A DNA stretch of 64,000 nucleotides from a virus. The stretch lies in the IMG/VR virus record IMGVR_UViG_3300025879_001499, positions 1-64,000 of that record; one strand, written 5' to 3'. Both the position numbers and the translations under genes were made by a program. Positions 1 to 6,491 of this stretch are shown piece by piece. Positions within the stretch are counted from its first letter, which is position 1. The number at the start of each line of letters is the position of its first letter. The notes below the pieces were generated by a model that saw only the letters and a program-made list of their open reading frames with translations, did not search any database and was not told where the DNA came from.

Positions 1-156
1 CTTATCCTCATCAGCGTACATCATAATATCCGAATCAATCGGCATTTGAAAGGTGTGTCCACCTTTTGGTTTCCAATGTGGAACTTCACCAAATCCGTTG
101 ATATCAACGTTGTAGTTCTCAAAATACTGACAGTGTACTAATACTTTAGAATTCAT
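1..156 (-). CDS. Conserved phage hypothetical protein, C-terminus cut off by window edge
   Basis: The start codon lies at 154-156 and the frame stays open to base 1, so only about the first 52 residues are visible. The product begins MNSKVLVHCQYFENYN and contains PHWKPKGGHTFQ, a pattern I associate with small conserved phage proteins of unknown function. No catalytic motif is visible. It follows the 65-residue membrane-protein gene at 177-374 in the direction of transcription and probably shares its transcript. Confidence 0.6.
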   Translation of the reverse strand, partial: MNSKVLVHCQYFENYNVDINGFGEVPHWKPKGGHTFQMPIDSDIMMYADEDK

Positions 157-176
157 AATTTTATAGTTTTAAGGGT

Positions 177-374
177 TTAAATTAATGCTTTTAAAATCTT
201 TTTGTAATCCATTCCAACGATACCACCCAATAGAATCATACCACCTAAAATGGTGAAGATAATCTCATTCAACACATCGGCAAATCCAATGTAGTTCTGA
301 ATAGTTCCGTTAACCATTCCGATAACCAATCCAACACCGGCTATAATCATTAAAAGGGCTTGATAATTTTTCAT
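177..374 (-). CDS. Small two-helix membrane protein
   Basis: This 65-residue protein has two hydrophobic stretches (about residues 5-20 and 36-54) joined by a short polar loop, and ends in a Lys-rich tail. It should be an inner-membrane protein. It is the first gene behind the promoter and conserved leader at 375-450. No family was recognised; a holin-like or superinfection-related role is possible, but nothing in the sequence decides this. Confidence 0.6.
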   Translation of the reverse strand: MKNYQALLMIIAGVGLVIGMVNGTIQNYIGFADVLNEIIFTILGGMILLGGIVGMDYKKILKALI

Positions 375-450
375 TTCGTTTCGTTTAAAGGGGGTTTAAC
401 TCTCACTCATTAACAGTACTAACATACGAAAAATAAATGAGAATACCAAA
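375..450 (-). promoter_or_regulatory. Promoter and conserved leader upstream of 177-374
   Basis: On the minus strand TTTG lies 20 nt before TATGTTAG (419-426), matching the Bacteroidota TTTG/TAnnTTTG layout. It is followed by GTACTGTTAATGAGTGAGAG and TTAAACCCC before the ATG. The same order of blocks recurs ahead of about ten genes in this window. Confidence 0.7.
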
Positions 451-480
451 TTATTTCTTACTTTTTTTTACACTAATATT

Positions 481-822
481 TTAAAATTGCCCATCATCTT
501 CAAATGATACCAATTCTGATTCAGTATATTTGTATTCTACTGATAAAGTTGGATTGAATACCGTTTGATATCCACTTTTATTATAAACACTATTAGTGAA
601 GTTACTAATAACTGTATCGATAAAATCTTTCAACATATAAGTTCCATCAGATGAACCAAATCCATGTCCTTCATCCCAATCGGAACTCCACTCTTCAACT
701 ATCTGAGTTGCTACATCTACTAATTCAGAAAATTGGATTTGTTCTTTAGAAAACATCGAAGAAAATGATGGGATTCTAATTGCTCTATCGATAAGAGACT
801 GTGGTTGTACTAAATAATTCAT
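481..822 (-). CDS. Hypothetical protein (113 aa)
   Basis: The product is soluble and acidic, with no motif I recognise. It contains an aromatic-rich segment (EEWSSDWDEGHGFGSSDG) in the middle. The ATG at 820-822 was chosen as start because the longer frame (to 870) runs through the conserved leader hairpin and has its upstream ATG inside that structure. It is the only gene between its own leader/promoter (823-928) and the promoter at 419-450. Confidence 0.65.
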   Translation of the reverse strand: MNYLVQPQSLIDRAIRIPSFSSMFSKEQIQFSELVDVATQIVEEWSSDWDEGHGFGSSDGTYMLKDFIDTVISNFTNSVYNKSGYQTVFNPTLSVEYKYTESELVSFEDDGQF

Positions 823-928
823 AGTTTTAAGGTTTAAAGGGTTTAACACAGTGGGAACATCCCCACTCATTTACTATGTAAATATACAAAAAAAAGTTGA
901 GACTTCCAAATAAAATCCCAACTTTTTT
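823..928 (-). promoter_or_regulatory. Composite terminator, promoter and structured leader
   Basis: A hairpin with an AAGTTG/CAACTT stem at about 889-928 lies just after the 46-residue gene upstream and is followed by a T-tract. The promoter is built into it: TTTGG (906-910) sits in the loop and TATATTTA (879-886) follows 20 nt later. The leader then forms GTGGG-6nt-CCCAC (851-866) and continues with GTTAAACCCTTTAAA. Terminator and promoter therefore share bases. Confidence 0.65.
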
Positions 929-947
929 CAAAAAATTTAACCTTAAT

Positions 948-1088
948 TTACTTCTCCTCTTTTTGAGTTTCCGTTACCAACTCATCATACTTTTGTTGTA
1001 GTTGTTGAATAGCTCCCTTCATATGTTTGGTAGCTGAGTTCAACTTTAATTCTAAGATTTTCTTTGCGATTTTCTCCTTTAGGCTCAT
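948..1088 (-). CDS. Small coiled-coil protein (46 aa)
   Basis: An ATG at 1086-1088 opens a 46-codon frame ending in TAA at 948-950. The product is Lys/Glu/Gln-rich and predicted to be fully helical (KEKIAKKILELKLNSATK followed by QQLQQKYDELV). It ends the operon that begins upstream of 4297, just before the terminator at 889-928. Function unknown. Confidence 0.55.
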   Translation of the reverse strand: MSLKEKIAKKILELKLNSATKHMKGAIQQLQQKYDELVTETQKEEK

Positions 1089-1119
1089 AGTAGTTTGGTT
1101 TTAATATAAATATAATAGA

Positions 1120-1683
1120 TTATTCGTAATCTTCCGGATTTTCTTCTTTATCTGTTAGGTATTCTAAATAAAAAGACTCCAACTCATCTCTGAGTTCGTT
1201 AAAGTTTTCATACAACTCATCTCGATATTCATCATCTTCCCACATTTTATCATAATCAATCTCACCATCCCAATCTTCGATATCATCATAATCATCAGCA
1301 TACACAAATGCTCCACATGGGTCATACGATTCATCTTCATACGTTCCAATGATATAACAATCTTCTTTTACTTCAGAAAGAACCTTTGCCAATCGTTCCA
1401 ATAAACCTTGTGGTACACTCCAAGCTGATGTTGTATGTAGGTGTATGTATTCGCAATTATCATCGTATTCAAATTCTGAGTATATCCACTTTGCTCCGAT
1501 ATTATCAATACACCAACCTCTATCGTATTCTTCGGGTGAATCTTCACCAAAGATTCTCTTAACCAAATCTTCAGTATCAACTTGATACTCTCCTTCTTTT
1601 GGTGTGAAAATCTCCTTTAATTTTTCTGCTACTTTGATATCACCATTCTTAATAGTGATATAAGTTTCCATATGATTTGCCAT
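1120..1683 (-). CDS. Api92-like hypothetical protein, tandem paralog A
   Basis: The 187-residue acidic protein shares a clear pattern with the next gene upstream (1694-2272): a MAN start, WCIDNIGAKW, TTSAW and YEDESYDPCGA, matching WSYDNLGSKW, LTSAW and YEDEGYDPIGA. The spacing of an N/W-rich block, an SAW-P block and a Y-E-DE-G/S block resembles the ferredoxin-like Api92/DUF1281 domain of phage and plasmid proteins; that placement is tentative. The 10-bp gap between the two genes points to tandem duplication and co-translation. The role is unknown. Confidence 0.7.
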   Translation of the reverse strand: MANHMETYITIKNGDIKVAEKLKEIFTPKEGEYQVDTEDLVKRIFGEDSPEEYDRGWCIDNIGAKWIYSEFEYDDNCEYIHLHTTSAWSVPQGLLERLAKVLSEVKEDCYIIGTYEDESYDPCGAFVYADDYDDIEDWDGEIDYDKMWEDDEYRDELYENFNELRDELESFYLEYLTDKEENPEDYE

Positions 1684-1693
1684 AACTTATTTA

Positions 1694-2272
1694 TTAATCT
1701 TTATATTCATCAATCGGTTCACCATCTGTATTAACCAAATAATGACACTCTTTTAACATTTCTTGCTGACGTTCGTAGATTGATTCCATAAACTCCATCT
1801 GAACTTCATCGTATCCTTTATCTTCCCAATCCATATCGATTGTCGGGTCTTCCATCTCATCTTCTTCAACCCAAATACAAGGTGTACCATCACCATCTTT
1901 TTTGATAACAATTGCCCCAATCGGGTCATACCCCTCATCTTCATACACAACTTCTATGAATACATCAGAATCAATCTCTACTAACATTTTATAGAGGTGA
2001 ATGAAAAACTTAGTAGGTGGATACCATGCAGATGTTAGTGTGAAACTACCATCACCATTGTTATCTTCTAAATATGTCCACTTAGAACCTAAGTTATCGT
2101 ATGACCAATTGTTCATTACACCACCACCTTCAGCTACTTCTACATTATCGTAAAAGGTTTGAGCAAATGAAGTGATATTTCCTGTTTTTATATCATCCAA
2201 AATTCCATCAATATATTTGATAGCTTCTTCGTTTGCATGAACTTCAATAATACTCTTTAAGTAATTTGCCAT
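1694..2272 (-). CDS. Api92-like hypothetical protein, tandem paralog B
   Basis: This 192-residue acidic protein is the paralog of 1120-1683. It has the same MAN start, W-DN-G-KW motif, an SAW-PP motif and YEDEGYDPIGA. The C-terminus is helical and Glu/Met-rich. Conserved aromatics suggest a shared ferredoxin-like fold (Api92/DUF1281-like, tentative). The start is preceded by AATAAGTT directly before ATG, the usual initiation context in this genome, rather than by a Shine-Dalgarno sequence. Confidence 0.7.
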   Translation of the reverse strand: MANYLKSIIEVHANEEAIKYIDGILDDIKTGNITSFAQTFYDNVEVAEGGGVMNNWSYDNLGSKWTYLEDNNGDGSFTLTSAWYPPTKFFIHLYKMLVEIDSDVFIEVVYEDEGYDPIGAIVIKKDGDGTPCIWVEEDEMEDPTIDMDWEDKGYDEVQMEFMESIYERQQEMLKECHYLVNTDGEPIDEYKD

Positions 2273-2289
2273 AACTTATTTTATATTGA

Positions 2290-2652
2290 TTATAATCTAT
2301 CGGCTGGTTGGAATCCCCCATAACGTGTCCATTCTTCATTTGGTACACCTAATTGTAGGAATGAATCCTCTCCTTTATTACGAGAATCGAAGAACTCTTC
2401 CATATCGTAAACTTCTTCCATACATAGTTCATATGATTCATCTTCACCATATTCTCTGATGTTGGTTTCATTCTCATACCATTCGTAATTGTAATACACA
2501 TGCTCAGCTAGGTACTCTTCTAACTCATCATTAGTTGTTCCCTCATATGGTGGTTCACACTTACGAAGTGCTTCTACGTTTACTTCAATAGGTTTACTTG
2601 CTGCTGAAACAGTCCAAGTTTCAACTTTTCTAACATAAATTTTATCACTCAT
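2290..2652 (-). CDS. Hypothetical acidic protein (120 aa)
   Basis: The product is rich in Glu and Tyr. It begins with a probable short beta segment (KIYVRKVETWTVSA) and continues with helical acidic sequence. I recognise no family. It sits in a compact run of genes separated by gaps of 3-18 bp, so it is probably co-transcribed with the Api92-like pair. Confidence 0.6.
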   Translation of the reverse strand: MSDKIYVRKVETWTVSAASKPIEVNVEALRKCEPPYEGTTNDELEEYLAEHVYYNYEWYENETNIREYGEDESYELCMEEVYDMEEFFDSRNKGEDSFLQLGVPNEEWTRYGGFQPADRL

Positions 2653-2655
2653 AAC

Positions 2656-2898
2656 TTATTTGATTGCTTTATGGTACATTGTTCGTACCTTATTACCCAA
2701 TTCCGAATCATTTGGAGTATCCTTAATCATTGATTCGGGAACAAAGTAGATTCTATCTTCACCACTACCACTTAAATCACCCCAACATTCTTTACACATC
2801 TGACCTGCTCCCTCTACATAGTGAGAACGATATTCAATGTTTACATCTTTGTGATATGGTGTTTCAACACCACAACTAATACAATTATCCTTTGCCAT
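2656..2898 (-). CDS. Small zinc-ribbon protein (80 aa)
   Basis: Two Cys pairs, CISCG near the N-terminus and CKECW about 30 residues later, make a likely treble-clef or zinc-ribbon site. The central part (EYRSHYVEGAGQM) resembles the loop of small zinc-binding phage proteins. It overlaps the end of the upstream cytidylyltransferase-like gene by 14 bp, indicating coupled translation. A nucleic-acid or protein-binding role is plausible but not shown. Confidence 0.65.
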   Translation of the reverse strand: MAKDNCISCGVETPYHKDVNIEYRSHYVEGAGQMCKECWGDLSGSGEDRIYFVPESMIKDTPNDSELGNKVRTMYHKAIK

Positions 2899-3358
2899 AA
2901 TCTTCTATGTTTTTGTTTACTATTTCTGGATTTTGTTTTATGGTTTGTAGAGTAATCAAATCTTTTAATTTAGTTGTACTCCAACCATGTGAGCGGGTAG
3001 TATAAACCACTTTGATATTTAGATGGTCTCCTGTAAATCGTTTACCTATATAATCATCACCCAATATTCTAACATCAGGAGTATAGAATTCTATTAATTT
3101 TAATAAGTCAGCTTCATCATCATATGAAACAACCTCATCTACATATCTACAAGCCATTAGAGTTTTATATCTCTCATATAATGGTATTACCGGAGTGTAT
3201 TTATTATTCCTATAAGCTGATGGGTCTCTCTGAAGGAAAACTATAAGGTGGTCACAATGCTTCTTAGCTTCTTCAAATGTGTAGATATAACCCGGATGTA
3301 ACAAATCAAAGTTACCAGCAGTAAATCCCACAATATTTTTACTATCCTTTACAAACAT
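2885..3358 (-). CDS. Cytidylyltransferase-like nucleotidyltransferase
   Basis: The sequence GFTAGNFDLLHPGY near the N-terminus is the nucleotidyltransferase HxGH signature in the variant HPGY. Further on come RDPSAYRN, RILGDDYIGKRF and a GWSTTKLK motif in place of the usual ISTTxI. This is the glycerol-3-phosphate/phosphocholine cytidylyltransferase type, which couples CTP to a small phosphorylated alcohol for lipid or wall-glycan precursors. The longer frame starts with TTG at 3388 inside the promoter box (3386-3393), so I chose the ATG at 3356-3358, giving 157 residues. The exact substrate is not evident. The last catalytic His of HxGH being Tyr is unusual and may alter activity. Confidence 0.75.
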   Translation of the reverse strand: MFVKDSKNIVGFTAGNFDLLHPGYIYTFEEAKKHCDHLIVFLQRDPSAYRNNKYTPVIPLYERYKTLMACRYVDEVVSYDDEADLLKLIEFYTPDVRILGDDYIGKRFTGDHLNIKVVYTTRSHGWSTTKLKDLITLQTIKQNPEIVNKNIEDYGKG

Positions 3359-3385
3359 ATTTACTATTATTTTCCAAACTTTTTT

Positions 3386-3418
3386 CAAATATACGAATAA
3401 TTTTTTATATCACCAAAT
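3386..3418 (-). promoter_or_regulatory. Bacteroidota-type promoter for 2885-3358
   Basis: On the minus strand TTTG (3414-3417) and TATATTTG (3386-3393) are separated by 20 nt. It drives the cytidylyltransferase-like gene and the run of genes downstream to position 948. Confidence 0.7.
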
Positions 3419-3763
3419 TTATTTCCAAAAGATTTGAACTCCTATCAATATAATTGCCAACAATAAGGAAATACCTGTCTTTGTAGTGATACCTTCATTC
3501 AAAAATAAGAAGGTCATTACAGCGAATATCACAATCCCAGTTGCCTGTCCTAAGAATCGACCTGGCCACAATTGCCCATCGAAGTGGTGGGCTACTAAGT
3601 ATGTACCTTTGATGAAAATATATGAAATGAAAGTACCACCTATCATAGATAACAATAATGGATTTCTCTTAAACCAAGGCCAAACAAATTGTCCGTTAGT
3701 TTGTATCCAAATTAGTGCCTGTGCAATAGTGAATAGGAGTACACCTACTATGAGATTTTTCAT
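3419..3763 (-). CDS. Four-helix membrane protein of a conserved family
   Basis: The 114-residue protein has four hydrophobic helices (about 1-20, 34-53, 68-88, 95-112) with conserved-looking loops such as NGQFVWPWFKRNP and FDGQLWPGRFLGQATG. I have seen this type in phages and bacteria as an uncharacterised small membrane family; no transporter motif allows a substrate call. It overlaps the next upstream gene (3760-4065) by 4 bp. Confidence 0.65.
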   Translation of the reverse strand: MKNLIVGVLLFTIAQALIWIQTNGQFVWPWFKRNPLLLSMIGGTFISYIFIKGTYLVAHHFDGQLWPGRFLGQATGIVIFAVMTFLFLNEGITTKTGISLLLAIILIGVQIFWK

Positions 3764-4065
3764 CTATCTTTTTTAAATCCTTTTATAGTACTTGCATCCT
3801 TATCCATTTTCTCTTCGATATCATCCAACCTTTTATTTAATAATTCCAAATCTGATGCGAAATCTGAAAATGCTTTATTCACATCATCTGCAATTTGATA
3901 ATCATTTTGTTCTAATTGTTCCAACTTTACCTTATTCACAGGTGCTTTTGGTTTGCTAGTTCTTACAATCAATATTGTAAGTAACACAATTGGTGTACAT
4001 ATCACCAATAGTAGTAAAAACGCAACTACGATAGTTGCTATCATATTCATATCCATATTTCCCAC
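3760..4065 (-). CDS. Membrane-anchored coiled-coil protein (101 aa)
   Basis: One long N-terminal transmembrane helix (about residues 8-34) is followed by a Lys/Pro linker and a heptad-like helical region (about 47-92). The topology recalls small phage anchor proteins or spanin inner subunits, but there is no partner lipoprotein gene beside it. Three Met codons (residues 1, 4, 6) leave the exact start open. Confidence 0.6.
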   Translation of the reverse strand: MGNMDMNMIATIVVAFLLLLVICTPIVLLTILIVRTSKPKAPVNKVKLEQLEQNDYQIADDVNKAFSDFASDLELLNKRLDDIEEKMDKDASTIKGFKKDR

Positions 4066-4129
4066 TTATTTATGTGATTAAACTTACATTAACCACCATT
4101 ACTACTATAAATACCTAATACAAAAAGTA

Positions 4130-4297
4130 TTAACGTGTCCTACTTCTGATTCCTTTGTTCTTACCATCTATAATCATCTGCAACTTACGTTCCAAATCAC
4201 TAATTATTTTGATATTACCTCCACCTGATTTTGCCTTTTCTGATGCTATTGTTGATTCTAAATTTGCAATAACTTCTTTTTTACGTTTTTCGCTCAT
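4130..4297 (-). CDS. Small basic helical protein (55 aa)
   Basis: ATG at 4295-4297 opens a 55-codon frame ending at 4130. The product starts MSEKRKKEVIANLEST, has a GGG break and a second amphipathic helix, and ends in a basic tail. The start context and spacing (3 bp from the next gene) match its neighbours. Function unknown. Confidence 0.55.
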   Translation of the reverse strand: MSEKRKKEVIANLESTIASEKAKSGGGNIKIISDLERKLQMIIDGKNKGIRSRTR

Positions 4298-4299
4298 AA

Positions 4300-4593
4300 C
4301 TATTTATTTAAATATTCAAATATACCATCGTAGATTAACTTACTATACACATCAGAACCTACCTCAGATTGTGTAACTTGTACCGAATCAAATGCGTAAC
4401 ATACTGCTTCACTAACATCTGAGTTGGAGTATTTTACTTTACTGTTTTCAATTTCATCGTTTACCAATTGAACATAACCAACACTATTTAACCAATCTTC
4501 GTATTCTGCATCTCTTAGATGTCTATTGTATAGATAAGCCTCTATATCGTATGAACTCATATCGTTTATAAGAGCCTCTTTAATTTTTGCCAT
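4300..4593 (-). CDS. Hypothetical protein (97 aa)
   Basis: This is a soluble acidic protein with a Tyr-rich N-terminal half and probable helices throughout. No family was recognised. Its start overlaps the stop of the small membrane-protein gene 4580-4708 by 14 bp. Confidence 0.6.
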   Translation of the reverse strand: MAKIKEALINDMSSYDIEAYLYNRHLRDAEYEDWLNSVGYVQLVNDEIENSKVKYSNSDVSEAVCYAFDSVQVTQSEVGSDVYSKLIYDGIFEYLNK

Positions 4594-4708
4594 TTTTATC
4601 TTTGTGATTTAATATTAACATTTTTATAAATTCATATCCTACATAGATAGCTATTACGGGCATACCTACATACATAATACCATTCTGAAATATTTCTCCG
4701 AACTCCAT
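4580..4708 (-). CDS. Single-helix membrane micropeptide (42 aa)
   Basis: The frame opens with ATG at 4706-4708 and stops at TAA 4580-4582, within the start of the next gene. One hydrophobic segment (about residues 10-32) spans the membrane and is followed by a short Lys/Asn-rich tail. The tight overlap with 4300-4593 supports expression. Function unknown. Confidence 0.5.
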   Translation of the reverse strand: MEFGEIFQNGIMYVGMPVIAIYVGYEFIKMLILNHKDKNGKN

Positions 4709-4731
4709 AATCTTTAAGTTTCTTATAACTA

Positions 4732-4950
4732 TTAACGGTAAAGGGTAACGATACTACCGAAGTTCTTATCGAACACCTCTAATAGATTTTCGTAATCACC
4801 ACTTCTCATTTCTTCCATAATCTCAGTACCATTCAATCCTAATTGTTTAGCGAGGTTTTTTGCAGTACCTAAGAGGTAGAAAGCGTTTCCTTGCGGACCT
4901 GTTAAATCAATTGTAATTCCGTTTTGTTTTGGTTTTTCTAAAATTGCCAT
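4732..4950 (-). CDS. Conserved phage hypothetical protein (72 aa)
   Basis: The sequence ITIDLTGPQGNAFYLLG followed by LAKQLGLNGTEIMEEM and SGDYENLLEVFDKNFGS is a pattern I recall from small conserved proteins of diverse large phages. The layout of one strand and two helices is compact and well conserved, but no function is known to me. It is first behind the promoter/leader at 4951-5045. Confidence 0.7.
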   Translation of the reverse strand: MAILEKPKQNGITIDLTGPQGNAFYLLGTAKNLAKQLGLNGTEIMEEMRSGDYENLLEVFDKNFGSIVTLYR

Positions 4951-5045
4951 TTTGTTTATTTGTTTTAGGGTTTAACTCTCACTCATTAACAGTACTAATA
5001 TAATAAAAAAAGTTGGAACTACCAAATGTAATCACAACTTTTTTT
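4951..5045 (-). promoter_or_regulatory. tRNA-cluster terminator fused to a promoter and leader
   Basis: A hairpin (AAAGTTG/CAACTTT stem, about 5005-5045) lies 17 bp after the last tRNA (Gly) and is followed by a T-run. TTTGG (5022-5026) is in its loop and TATATTAG (4995-5002) follows at 20 nt. The leader then reads GTACTGTTAATGAGTGAGAG and TTAAACCCT before ATG. Confidence 0.65.
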
Positions 5046-5060
5046 AAATTATTATATTTG

Positions 5061-5133
5061 AGCGGTAGATGGGACTCGAACCCACAACATTCAGCTTGGA
5101 AGGCTGATACTCTACCGATTGAGCTACTACCGC
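5061..5133 (-). tRNA. tRNA-Gly (UCC)
   Basis: The full cloverleaf reads on the minus strand from GCGGTAG to CTACCGC. It has the D-arm AGCTCAATCGGTAGAG, the anticodon loop CTTCCAA in a TCAGC/GCTGA stem, and the T-arm GTGGGTTCGAGTCCCAT. The anticodon is UCC. It is the last tRNA of the cluster. Confidence 0.93.
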
Positions 5134-5159
5134 TTAACTATCGTTCCTTAGTTTGTTAT

Positions 5160-5546
5160 TTAGATATTTTGGTAATTTCGAATGAATTTATCTAACCTTT
5201 CATTCAAATCTTTAATCTCATCCAATGCCCTCTTTACTTCTTTACCAGAAGCAATTTGGTCTTTGAACTGAGATTGTAATTTATCATTACGAGAATCAAT
5301 GTAACGATAAATTTCGTTCATATTATTCTCTGATATGGTGTGGAGTGAATCCACATAATCAGTTAACCTTTCGGTTTCTTTATCCAAATTCTGATTCAGA
5401 ATCTGAACTTCACTATGGATATCTCTATCCAGAGTATCCAATTGTTCTTTGAGTCTTTTCACACTCATATAATTCACAAACGTACCCACAACCATCGCTA
5501 CAACGATAACTGCACATACACCTAAAATAAATGATGTTATTTCCAT
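5160..5546 (-). CDS. Membrane-anchored coiled-coil protein inside the tRNA cluster
   Basis: The 128-residue product has an N-terminal transmembrane helix (about 4-24) followed by a continuous charged helical region with heptad spacing (about 28-125). It lies between tRNA-Gly and tRNA-Met, so it interrupts the tRNA array and shares its transcript. An anchoring or scaffolding role is likely from topology. No family assignment. Confidence 0.65.
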   Translation of the reverse strand: MEITSFILGVCAVIVVAMVVGTFVNYMSVKRLKEQLDTLDRDIHSEVQILNQNLDKETERLTDYVDSLHTISENNMNEIYRYIDSRNDKLQSQFKDQIASGKEVKRALDEIKDLNERLDKFIRNYQNI

Positions 5547-5590
5547 AATTTTCTTTTTAAAATGTTAATATTTCAAAGAACGATAGTTGT

Positions 5591-5663
5591 GGACCTTATA
5601 GGGCTCGAACCTATGACCTACTGATTATGAGTCAGGTGCTCTAACCAACTGAGCTAAAAGTCC
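5591..5663 (-). tRNA. tRNA-Met or tRNA-Ile2 (CAU)
   Basis: The 7-bp acceptor stem is GGACTTT/AAGGTCC with one G-U pair. The anticodon loop is CTCATAA (CAU) and the T-arm CATAGGTTCGAGCCCTATA. The anticodon stem has a mismatch at the outer pair. CAU could be elongator Met or a lysidine-modified Ile(AUA) tRNA, which would suit this AT-rich genome; the sequence alone does not decide. Confidence 0.88.
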
Positions 5664-5686
5664 AAAAGTACTTAACTACGAATCGA

Positions 5687-5759
5687 GCTTCCAGAGGGAC
5701 TCGAACCCACGACCTGCTGATTACAAATCAGCTGCTCTAGCCAGCTGAGCTATGGAAGC
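5687..5759 (-). tRNA. tRNA-Thr (UGU)
   Basis: The acceptor stem is GCTTCCA/TGGAAGC, the D-arm AGCTCAGCTGGCTAGAG, the anticodon stem GCTGA/TCAGC with loop TTTGTAA (UGU), and the T-arm GTGGGTTCGAGTCCCTC. Confidence 0.93.
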
Positions 5760-5766
5760 AATGTTG

Positions 5767-5838
5767 TACTCCGTAGGGGAATCGAACCCCTCTTTTATGG
5801 ATGAAAACCATAGGTCCTAACCGATAGACGAACGGAGC
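5767..5838 (-). tRNA. tRNA-Glu (UUC)
   Basis: The cloverleaf begins GCTCCGTTCGTCTATCGG, a typical Glu D-arm start. The anticodon stem is TATGG/CCATA with loop TTTTCAT (UUC), and the T-arm GAGGGGTTCGATTCCCCT. The first acceptor pair is G-U. Confidence 0.92.
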
Positions 5839-5842
5839 AAAA

Positions 5843-5967
5843 TGAGAGAGGGTTCGGGTCTTTCAAGGTTTCTGATTGGGTGCAATTAGAGGCGTCTAGC
5901 TACTACAAACCTTTTTTCGCTAATTAATTCTCTCTACTTCCCAATTACAGCTTCACTACCTCTCTCT
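5843..5967 (-). ncRNA. Candidate structured RNA with closing helix and crossing stems
   Basis: This ORF-free stretch between tRNA-Glu and tRNA-Ser is closed by an 8-bp helix (5844-5851 with 5959-5966). Inside, 5865-5871 can pair with 5907-5913 (AAGGTTT/AAACCTT) and 5875-5880 with 5940-5945 (ATTGGG/CCCAAT). These two helices cross, as in a pseudoknot. It does not fit a tRNA. It is probably processed from the tRNA transcript. Confidence 0.4.
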
Positions 5968-5974
5968 AAATAAT

Positions 5975-6052
5975 GAGAATAGATATTTGCAACTACCTAT
6001 TCTCGGAAAAACTTACCCTAAGCGCCCTATTCTAATGGGAAGGGGGATAAGT
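5975..6052 (-). ncRNA. Two further stem-loops in the tRNA spacer
   Basis: GAGAATAG (5975-5982) pairs with CTATTCTC (5997-6004) around a 14-nt loop. ACTTA-CCCT (6011-6019) pairs with AGGG..TAAGT (6041-6052). There is no ORF. They could be part of the same RNA as 5843-5967 or act as processing signals for the neighbouring tRNAs. Confidence 0.35.
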
Positions 6053-6066
6053 ACTATTAACATAAA

Positions 6067-6136
6067 AAAGTAGGTGACCGGGGACACCCCAATCCTTAAC
6101 CCCATGAAGGAGTATGTATTCTTTCGAACCTACTTT
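6067..6136 (-). ncRNA. 70-nt tRNA-sized structured element, not a canonical tRNA
   Basis: A perfect 9-bp closing helix (6067-6075 with 6128-6136, AAAGTAGGT/ACCTACTTT) encloses two hairpins: GGGG-3nt-CCCC (6080-6090) and TCCTT-9nt-AAGGA (6093-6111). The size and the acceptor-like closing stem recall a tRNA. The T-loop-like GGTTCGAA falls at the wrong end and no anticodon arm can be drawn, so this is either a strongly decayed tRNA or a tRNA-like RNA. Confidence 0.4.
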
Positions 6137-6137
6137 G

Positions 6138-6219
6138 CGGAAGAGACAGGATTCGAACCTGCAAAGCTTTAACACCCGACGGTTTTCAAGACCGTTTGAC
6201 AACCATTGTCCACTCTTCC
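6138..6219 (-). tRNA. tRNA-Ser (UGA)
   Basis: The acceptor stem is GGAAGAG/CTCTTCC with discriminator G. The anticodon stem is ACGGT/ACCGT with loop CTTGAAA (UGA). A variable arm of class II type (CGGGTGTTAAAGCTTTG region) and the T-arm GCAGGTTCGAATCCTGT follow. Confidence 0.9.
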
Positions 6220-6223
6220 TATT

Positions 6224-6366
6224 TGGTAAATGAAAAGGAAGCTACCCTTATGAGATGATACGTCTATCATTTTTATCTCCCTAATGGGAACTCAGTTACG
6301 GCCAGACCTTATAGTAGCTGCAGACTACAAGGGTTTTACTTTTTCCTCAACCTTTTCATTTTACCA
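6224..6366 (-). ncRNA. Candidate 143-nt structured RNA with long terminal helix
   Basis: A 15-bp helix with one bulged base joins 6224-6238 and 6351-6366 (TGGTAAA.TGAAAAGG with its complement), closing an ORF-free interval between tRNA-Ser and tRNA-Arg. Inside, ACCCTT (6244-6249) can pair with AAGGGT (6329-6334), and GATGATA/TATCAT (6255-6270) forms a local hairpin, as do short GGGA and GTAG/CTAC elements. It looks like a discrete RNA excised from the tRNA transcript. No known family was recognised. Confidence 0.45.
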
Positions 6367-6372
6367 ATAATA

Positions 6373-6387
6373 TGTTAGCTACTAACA
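6373..6387 (-). other. Small perfect hairpin in the tRNA spacer
   Basis: TGTTAG pairs with CTAACA across a 3-nt loop, between the 143-nt structured RNA and tRNA-Arg. It could be a processing or pausing signal. Confidence 0.3.
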
Positions 6388-6407
6388 ACTACGTTGTGTT
6401 CACCGGT

Positions 6408-6479
6408 GACCCGAGAAGGATTCAAACCTTCGACCGTTGCATTAGAAGTGCAATGCTCTATTCGCTGAGCTATCGGGCC
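6408..6479 (-). tRNA. tRNA-Arg (UCU)
   Basis: The acceptor stem is GGCCCGA/TCGGGTC with one G-U pair, the D-arm TAGCTCAGCGAATAGAGC, the anticodon stem TTGCA/TGCAA with loop CTTCTAA (UCU), and the T-arm CGAAGGTTTGAATCCTTC. It decodes AGA, a codon favoured in AT-rich genomes. Confidence 0.92.
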
Positions 6480-6491
6480 AATTTTACTTTG

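Noticed and set aside
3388-3418. TTG start at 3386-3388 extending the cytidylyltransferase by 10 residues
   Set aside because: It lies inside the -7 box, so it cannot be in the transcript.
6067-6136. An eighth tRNA
   Set aside because: The size and closing helix fit, but there is no anticodon arm, and the T-loop-like GGTTCGAA falls on the wrong side.
5838-6139. Group I intron in a tRNA gene
   Set aside because: Both flanking tRNAs are complete, so there is no split exon, and I see no P7/P3 core.
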